64,000 bases of DNA, taken from positions 62,001 to 126,000 of the forward strand of contig NW_014575554.1 of assembly GCF_000708205.1 (NCBI RefSeq), given 5' to 3'. A program made the position numbers and the translations under genes. The stretch is from Mixia osmundae IAM 14324 (Eukaryota; Basidiomycota; Mixiomycetes; Mixiales; Mixiaceae). The notes under the pieces were generated by a model. It was not told the origin of the DNA. It saw only the letters and a list, made by a program, of their open reading frames with translations, and did no database searches. Below are positions 59,087 to 64,000 of this stretch, one piece after another (within the stretch, counting starts at the first letter, position 1; the number at the start of each line of letters is the position of its first letter).

Positions 59087-60168
59087 TCATGCAGGCGGAT
59101 TGATGCGTGCTGCGCCCTTGAGCTCTTCGTATTGCTCATTCTTCTTGTCCTGCACGCGTTGCAAAAAGTCTTGCTTCTCGAGATAGCCGTCTTTGCGTGC
59201 CTTGGCAAGATCATCAGAGATCTTCTCCTTCGCCACAAACTTGTTCCAGTCGTGCTTTGACTTTTCGAGCGTCGTCATCTTGGGCGGCTTGAGTCCGAGC
59301 TTGGTGTGCATATCCAGCAGCGACGTACGAGGTCTGCGATGACCTGGTCGAGCCGAGGTGAGCGCAGGTCTGCTGACATCCGCTGCCGTCTGTGGTTCGC
59401 CAGCGGCTTGCTCGTCGTTGGCAGGTAAGCCCTGAAACGCTCTTGCCTCGGCAGAGTCTTCCTCCACTTCGACTTCCTGTCTGTCGATCGAACACTCGCA
59501 TCAGTATGCTCAGAGACACCTTGATGGTGCGTGACCCACTCGACCTGTTCGCCCGCAAAAGTATACTTGCGCGTGATCCTTATCATCTTCTTGGTGGACA
59601 CAGGCACATTATGCAGGGTCGCTTTTGTCGCATCTGCTGGTGCTGTCGCTTGTAGTGCTGATGGAGGAGCTGTGTCGTTATTGAAGAGCGCCCACAAATC
59701 GTCAACAGCTTCTTTGGTCAGACTGTCCATTGAAGCTCAATGAGACGAGCTTGGAAAGGCTGGGCAAGCTCTGGCATACCCCTTGTCTACTGATTCAGCT
59801 GGTGCATGATCATGCTTGGCACGCTTGACCTTCCTGCGCTTGCTCCGGCCGTCACCGTTGGACCGCTTGCCACTTGCGCCCAAATGTTCGTCAGGCTCAA
59901 CTTCGTCGCCTGACACGGCGCCAAAGGCTTCCAGCTCTGCATTCTCTCCGTCATCCGAATCACTCGAGTCCGACGAAGCATCAGAGCCGTTCGCTTCGGC
60001 TTTGCTCTTGCCTTTGCGCCGTCCATTGGATTCCTCGTCCGGTACGACGAAATCCTCATCTTCCTCATCTGAGGGCAAGAGGTCGTCGTCCTTGGCTTGC
60101 TGACCAGCTTCTGCCCTGAAGATTGCCTGCGCAGCTACTGTCGCCTTGCGGGTCGGTCTGAAGGACAT
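59087..60168 (-). CDS. SWC5: SWR1-complex subunit SWC5 (BCNT domain)
   Basis: About 325 aa in three exons from ATG 60168. SWC5 helps the SWR1 remodeller exchange H2A for H2A.Z. The N-terminus has an acidic, histone-chaperone-like part (DDDLLPSDEEDEDFVVPD and SDSSDSDDGENAELEAF) with basic clusters. The middle exon has KGLTKEAVDDLWALFNND, normal for the family. The C-terminal BCNT domain reads KPPKMTTLEKSKHDWNKFV and KDGYLEKQDFLQRV, the most conserved part. It sits about 100 nt downstream of DOM34, same strand. Confidence 0.92.
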
Positions 60169-60270
60169 CTCGATCGTAGCGAAGTTGTCGGTTTCAGGGG
60201 AAATGTCAATCAGATCAGACGCGACTGCTGCATGTTGTCTGTGGCGAGGACTCCACCCATCGACAAGTCA

Positions 60271-61922
60271 TCATGCATGGTTAGGGTTAGCTTCCAACAC
60301 AGGTTCCTCGGCCGCGGCGGCTGCTTGTCTCGCTTCCTCTTCCTGCCTTTCTTCCTCTTCGACGACTTCGATGTCGAGCGGATATGTCAAGATTGCAGCG
60401 ACTCCAGTCAGCTGATTGAGCTCTATTCGGCAGAAAAGCGGCCGTTAGCCCAAGTGAGGTGTCACAGCAGTGGAGGCTTACGCTCGCCGCTCTCGTGCAT
60501 GCTGCTAAAGATGAACACTTCGCCTCCGTACCGCTTGACTTCCTCGACCAATTGCACAAATCGACGCCGACGCTTAAAGTCGCTCGATCTGCTCCTCGTC
60601 ATCAGACTGACTCAGGGTGCAGAACAATCAGAGGCTCACTTGAAGAGGTTGTCTGATATGAGCAGCGTGCCAATAGCGCCTCTTTCGGCTGCCTTGAGCA
60701 CATGGCTCTCTCCATACCAAGCGCGCAGCTCGTCCGTGCTGAGCATGCGGAAGAATCTGTTGCACATTCAGCACAAGGGAAGAATCGCTGGAGAAAGACG
60801 AACTTGTCTAATGCAAGTCCTTCGCGCGCAAATTTAGTATCCTTGAGTTGCGTCGCAATCTGTGCAGATCAAGTCAGCTTCCGCTTCTTGTTCACAAGCA
60901 GACCAGACGCACTTCCGGACTCGATAAGACCTGCGTGAGCGCATGCACGTGGTGCGAAGACGAGTGCACGAGCAAGAACTTCGACCGCGCCACCAGCAGG
61001 GGCTTGTTCGACGTGCGCGCTGCTTCCGCGAAGATGAAGTCAAGGACACCCTCTTTGGTGAAGCCGGGCGAGGCTATAATGATGGCTTTGAGCTGATCGA
61101 GATCGAAATGCCGTTGTATCGCTTGGTAGATTTGCATATGATACCGTTGCGTAGCCTGTCGGTCCATAAGCATCTCTGGACGGCCACCAGGAGAGACGCT
61201 ACCTTTTCCTGTCCTAGGGCAGTACCGCCGCCTTTGCGCTTACGAGGCACAGCGACTTCGATCCGCTGTCTGACGATGGTCGTATGTTGAGTGATCAAGC
61301 AGACATTCGCTTGACCTGTATGCATGTCAATAATCCCTTAGTGCTCCACGCATTTTTCCGCACCATTATTGCAAATGACAGCACCGACTTCGGCTGATGT
61401 TCCTTCCTGACATGCGTCTTGCACTCGCTCGAGAGCTATACTGTCCCATTCGCCAGGCTCTTTGATGATAGTGAAATCGCGTCCGGGCTCGAGATCGAGC
61501 GTATGGAAAGAGCCCATCTTGACATGCTGAGACTCTGCATCGACAGGTCCAGAGAGGTGGAGCGTCGTGCCCTCGCCTCCCGATGAGCCGGGCCCGCATG
61601 CAACGGTGGCGGGCGCGTCATTGGTCGTGGAGGTGAGCCCGTTCTCGACTGTGCCTGCGTTTGCTGTGGCCGAGAGCGAGGAAGATGAGGCTGCGGCCGA
61701 GAAGGCAATCTTCTGTACCTTGATGGTCAAGTTGAGCTTGATGCGATGAGACTCGACAGAGCCCGTTGAAGACTCGGACTGGATGCGTCGCACTGCACCA
61801 GCTCGCACGCGGTCACCCTCCTGGATGAGGTTGTAGGCATGCCAGATGTCTTCATCCCGCTCAGCCCGGAGCACGATGAAGCCGCTCAGATCTTTGTCGA
61901 TGTGCCGCTTGACGAGGCGCAT
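60271..61922 (-). CDS. DOM34: Ribosome rescue factor DOM34 / Pelota
   Basis: About 430 aa in six exons from ATG 61922. Dom34 with Hbs1 frees ribosomes stalled in no-go and non-stop decay. Motifs: [140 protein letters not shown] and [15 protein letters not shown]. Inside the N-terminal Sm-like domain, between KVQKIAF and KMGSFHT, is a Ser/Thr/Ala/Gly-rich insert of about 60 residues where other Pelota proteins have a short hairpin. The C-terminus is acidic. All introns have GT donors. Confidence 0.94.
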
Positions 61923-62070
61923 TTGCGCAAGAGAGGATAAACGTGGCGGGCGCTCAGATGGACCGAAGAGCCAGACTCAAGCAAAAGTAACAATATGACG
62001 TTTAAGACGGGTGCTTCAATGCATCGGTACAACGAGTGCTGCTCTTACGATGAACGTGATAGGGAACCGT

Positions 62071-62512
62071 TTAGTTCTTGAGCTTCTGCTCGTAGCCCTC
62101 GGACCTGGATCTAATGTCAGCACGTTGACACAACAATCGGTCTGGGAAAACGTACTTGGCGTCGTGCTTGGACTCATCCATCTTGTCGCTGACGGCATCC
62201 TTTGCGGCGGTTGCGCGCGTGCTGAGGGATGCGTCGTCAGACTTGGCGACCTACACGTCGACCAGGGTCAGCTGATGCGGTGCAAAGCAGGGAAGATGAC
62301 ATACGTTCTTGTTTGCCTCCTTGCTGGCGGTGGCACCAGAGCCTTGAACGGTCTCCGAGACTGTAGGGAAAGGAAAGACGAGGTCAGGCAGGCAGACACG
62401 AGGTCACGGAACGAGACCAACCGTAGTTAGCGGCTGCAAAGAGGAGAGATCCATCAGCAACGGCCTGGGGCGCGTAGAGGGGGAAGTACTAACCGTCCTT
62501 GACAGTCTGCAT
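62071..62512 (-). CDS. Glucose-repressible/stress protein, Grg1 (CCG-1) family
   Basis: 71 aa from five exons: 62512-62494, 62433-62422, 62360-62305, 62250-62156, 62104-62071. It reads MQTVKDAANYVSETVQGSG, then ATASKEANKNVAKSDD and AKDAVSDKMDESKHDAKS, the hydrophilic Ala/Lys/Asp repeat style of Neurospora CCG-1/Grg1 and related LEA-like proteins induced by starvation and stress. Exon 2 has only 12 nt and exon 1 only 19 nt. A TTTATATA sequence lies about 15 nt upstream of the ATG, close for a TATA box but a usual sign of strongly induced genes. An (AC)36 run is 350 nt upstream. Confidence 0.88.
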
Positions 62513-62857
62513 CTTTGCTTATGTATATAAAGTGTGTGTAGTACGGTAAAGCTTTGCCAAAGGTGAGGTGAAGACGAAGGAGCGGTTACGACGCATTTAT
62601 GTACTGCGTTGTGACGTCACGGCTGACGGGGAGCAAGGCGATCGCCGATCGAACACGACCCGACACGACGACGCGTGGCCTGTAGAACCGGATTGGAAAG
62701 AAGGGTGTCGCGCGCGCTAGTTCATCCGCCTTTCGCTTGACTGAAAGGCTGCTGGCCTTGCACTGATCTCTCAGACCCGACTGCGCGACTAGATCTCATT
62801 TGCCCAAGGATCGCACTTAGCAAAGCGGCCCGTTCACCAGACACACATCTGACGACC

Positions 62858-62932
<75 letters not shown>

Positions 62933-63047
62933 CAACACGCACCATTTGACAGAGGCTGGACCTCTACATTGACTTGATTTGATACAAAGGCAAGCATCTC
63001 CAGCGAGCCAGCAGACGGGGCGCTGACTTGCGAAATGAATCCCCCAG
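62513..63047. promoter_or_regulatory. Divergent promoter region with (AC)36
   Basis: 535 nt between GRG1 (minus) and the last gene (plus). It carries a 72-nt perfect AC run and a TATATAAA element near the GRG1 start. As GRG1-type genes are highly regulated, most of this stretch may be control sequence; no stress-response element cluster was identified. Confidence 0.5.
62859..62930. repeat. Dinucleotide microsatellite (AC)36
   Basis: An uninterrupted AC run of 72 nt. On the minus strand it produces a spurious CVCVCV open frame. Long AC/GT runs form Z-DNA readily and change length quickly. Confidence 0.97.
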
Positions 63048-63974
63048 ATGGATCGCCAGTCTGCCCAGTACTTCTACCAGAAGCAAGCGCGCAAGGCAGC
63101 ACGAGAGATGGGCACACCCTCGCCTCCAGATGGTCGCTCGCCCATGTCACATCAGGCTCAAGCGAGCTACTTTGCCGCGCCAGCTCCTGCAAGGCAGCAA
63201 GCAAGACAACCGTATAATCCCGGTATGCGCAGCAGTCCATCCTTTCCACCCCCTGCCTATACACAACAGCCCACAGCTCAGTATGCACCTCAGCCTCAAC
63301 GCAGCGCGCGCTCCAACGCACCTCGCGAGCTCGTCTTACCCGCACGACAGGCAGCCGCATACGTCCGCCCGCCCCTTGCAAGCGCGGCCAGTGCGACTTC
63401 AACTCTCGTCGGTTCGCCGGACTCGCGCAATGGCAGCTACAAGAATGCAGCGCTAGCCCATCGCGACGATTTCGACGACAAGCACGCTGATCCTGAGAAC
63501 GATCGCTTCGTCCTTGCAGGCGAGAAGAATACTCGCGCCGTGCTCAATAACGAAGAGACTGGACAAGACCGCTTCTGGAAACGATTCTCAGTCGCGCAGA
63601 AGACTTCGCAACAACAAAATGCGAATGGGTGAGCATGCTGGCCAGACCGCAATCATTACGGTGCTGACATGTCTCGCAGGGGATGGCTTGAGGCCGAGCA
63701 GCGTAAGACGCAAGGCTTCGTCAAGTGGGTCTGGCTAGCCGGTCTCCTCATCCTTGTCGTCGTCGGCGCAACGCTCGCGTATCACTTTACACACATGCCC
63801 AAGACAGGCGGCGTCATCGAGCCACCTACACAGCACAACTTTAATCTCGGCCCAGCGACGACGACAGCTTTACCTCAGACGACTCAGGCGCTGGACGCCG
63901 ATCTCGTACTCGGCAAACGACACCTAAGTAATGACTTGCGAAAGCGACACCGCGGTCAACACCGCCTTTCTTGA
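63048..63974 (+). CDS. Single-pass membrane protein with Gln/Pro-rich N-terminus
   Basis: Predicted 291 aa. Exons 63048-63628 and 63680-63974 (51-nt intron, GTGAGC donor, GTGCTGACAT branch). The cytosolic N-terminal 190 residues are Ala/Gln/Pro/Ser-rich (PAPARQQARQPYNPGM) and probably disordered. A helix (WVWLAGLLILVVVGATLAY) lies at about residues 212-230. The short lumenal part has GPATTTALPQTTQ and two Lys-Arg pairs (GKRHLSNDLRKRHRGQ) that look like Kex2 sites. No family was recognised. It may anchor in the secretory pathway as a type II protein. Confidence 0.7.
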
Positions 63975-64000
63975 ATTCTTCCTGGCTTGTATGATTCGGC

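Noticed and set aside
62722-63402. Long minus-strand frame with a CVCVCV run
   Set aside because: It is simply the translation of the AC microsatellite and antisense of the next gene.

Overview
The window reads as nuclear DNA of a basidiomycete fungus. The protein-coding genes are dense and cut by many 45-65 nt introns. These introns typically have donors such as GTGCGT, GTATGC, GTGAGC or GTCAGT and a CTGAC/CTAAC branch site close to the acceptor. A basidiomycete-type ERT1 regulator, a group III G-alpha and a Grg1-type stress protein fit this. A small-genome Pucciniomycotina yeast or dimorph is a reasonable guess, but only an inference. All exon joins below were made by hand from reading frame, splice consensus and remembered family sequences; single-base slips are possible.

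Layout. 1-3.9 kb is a decayed stretch with two recognisable pseudogenes, a MATE-like membrane protein and an F-box/leucine-rich protein. 3.9-6.9 kb holds a convergent pair, an auxin-efflux-type carrier and TRM11. 7.2-19.3 kb is an accessory, glycan-flavoured region: a GT31/fringe-like transferase, two paralogous PC-esterase-like type II membrane proteins (one apparently broken), an HtrL/YibB-like protein and a UDP-sugar transporter, separated by gene-poor DNA. 19.3-22.1 kb is almost empty.

22.1-63.97 kb is a compact core: PRE1 (proteasome beta4), PIK1, a G-alpha gene, PIG-P/GPI19, a nucleotide-sugar-transporter fusion, SNU23, RKI1, a forkhead factor, ERT1, an F-box gene, a small secreted protein, a disordered nuclear-type protein, PAP1, a D-2-hydroxyacid dehydrogenase, a 2OG oxygenase, a GDSL hydrolase, a second F-box gene, MAM3/CNNM, an SWS1-type SWIM protein, a degenerate repeat array, a possible PP1-binding protein, a 4-TM protein, MRPL16, a YCII-domain protein, SWC5, DOM34, GRG1 and a single-TM protein.

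What stands out: (i) the cluster of surface-glycan enzymes at 7-19 kb; (ii) a transporter fused to a large probable lumenal enzyme domain; (iii) an unusual number of GC-AG introns (five that reading frame requires and a few more likely, among roughly 95 introns placed); (iv) microexons of 5, 12, 14 and 15 nt; (v) a relic of the 39-41 kb F-box gene at 2.4-3.7 kb. No rRNA, tRNA, CRISPR or intact transposon was seen.
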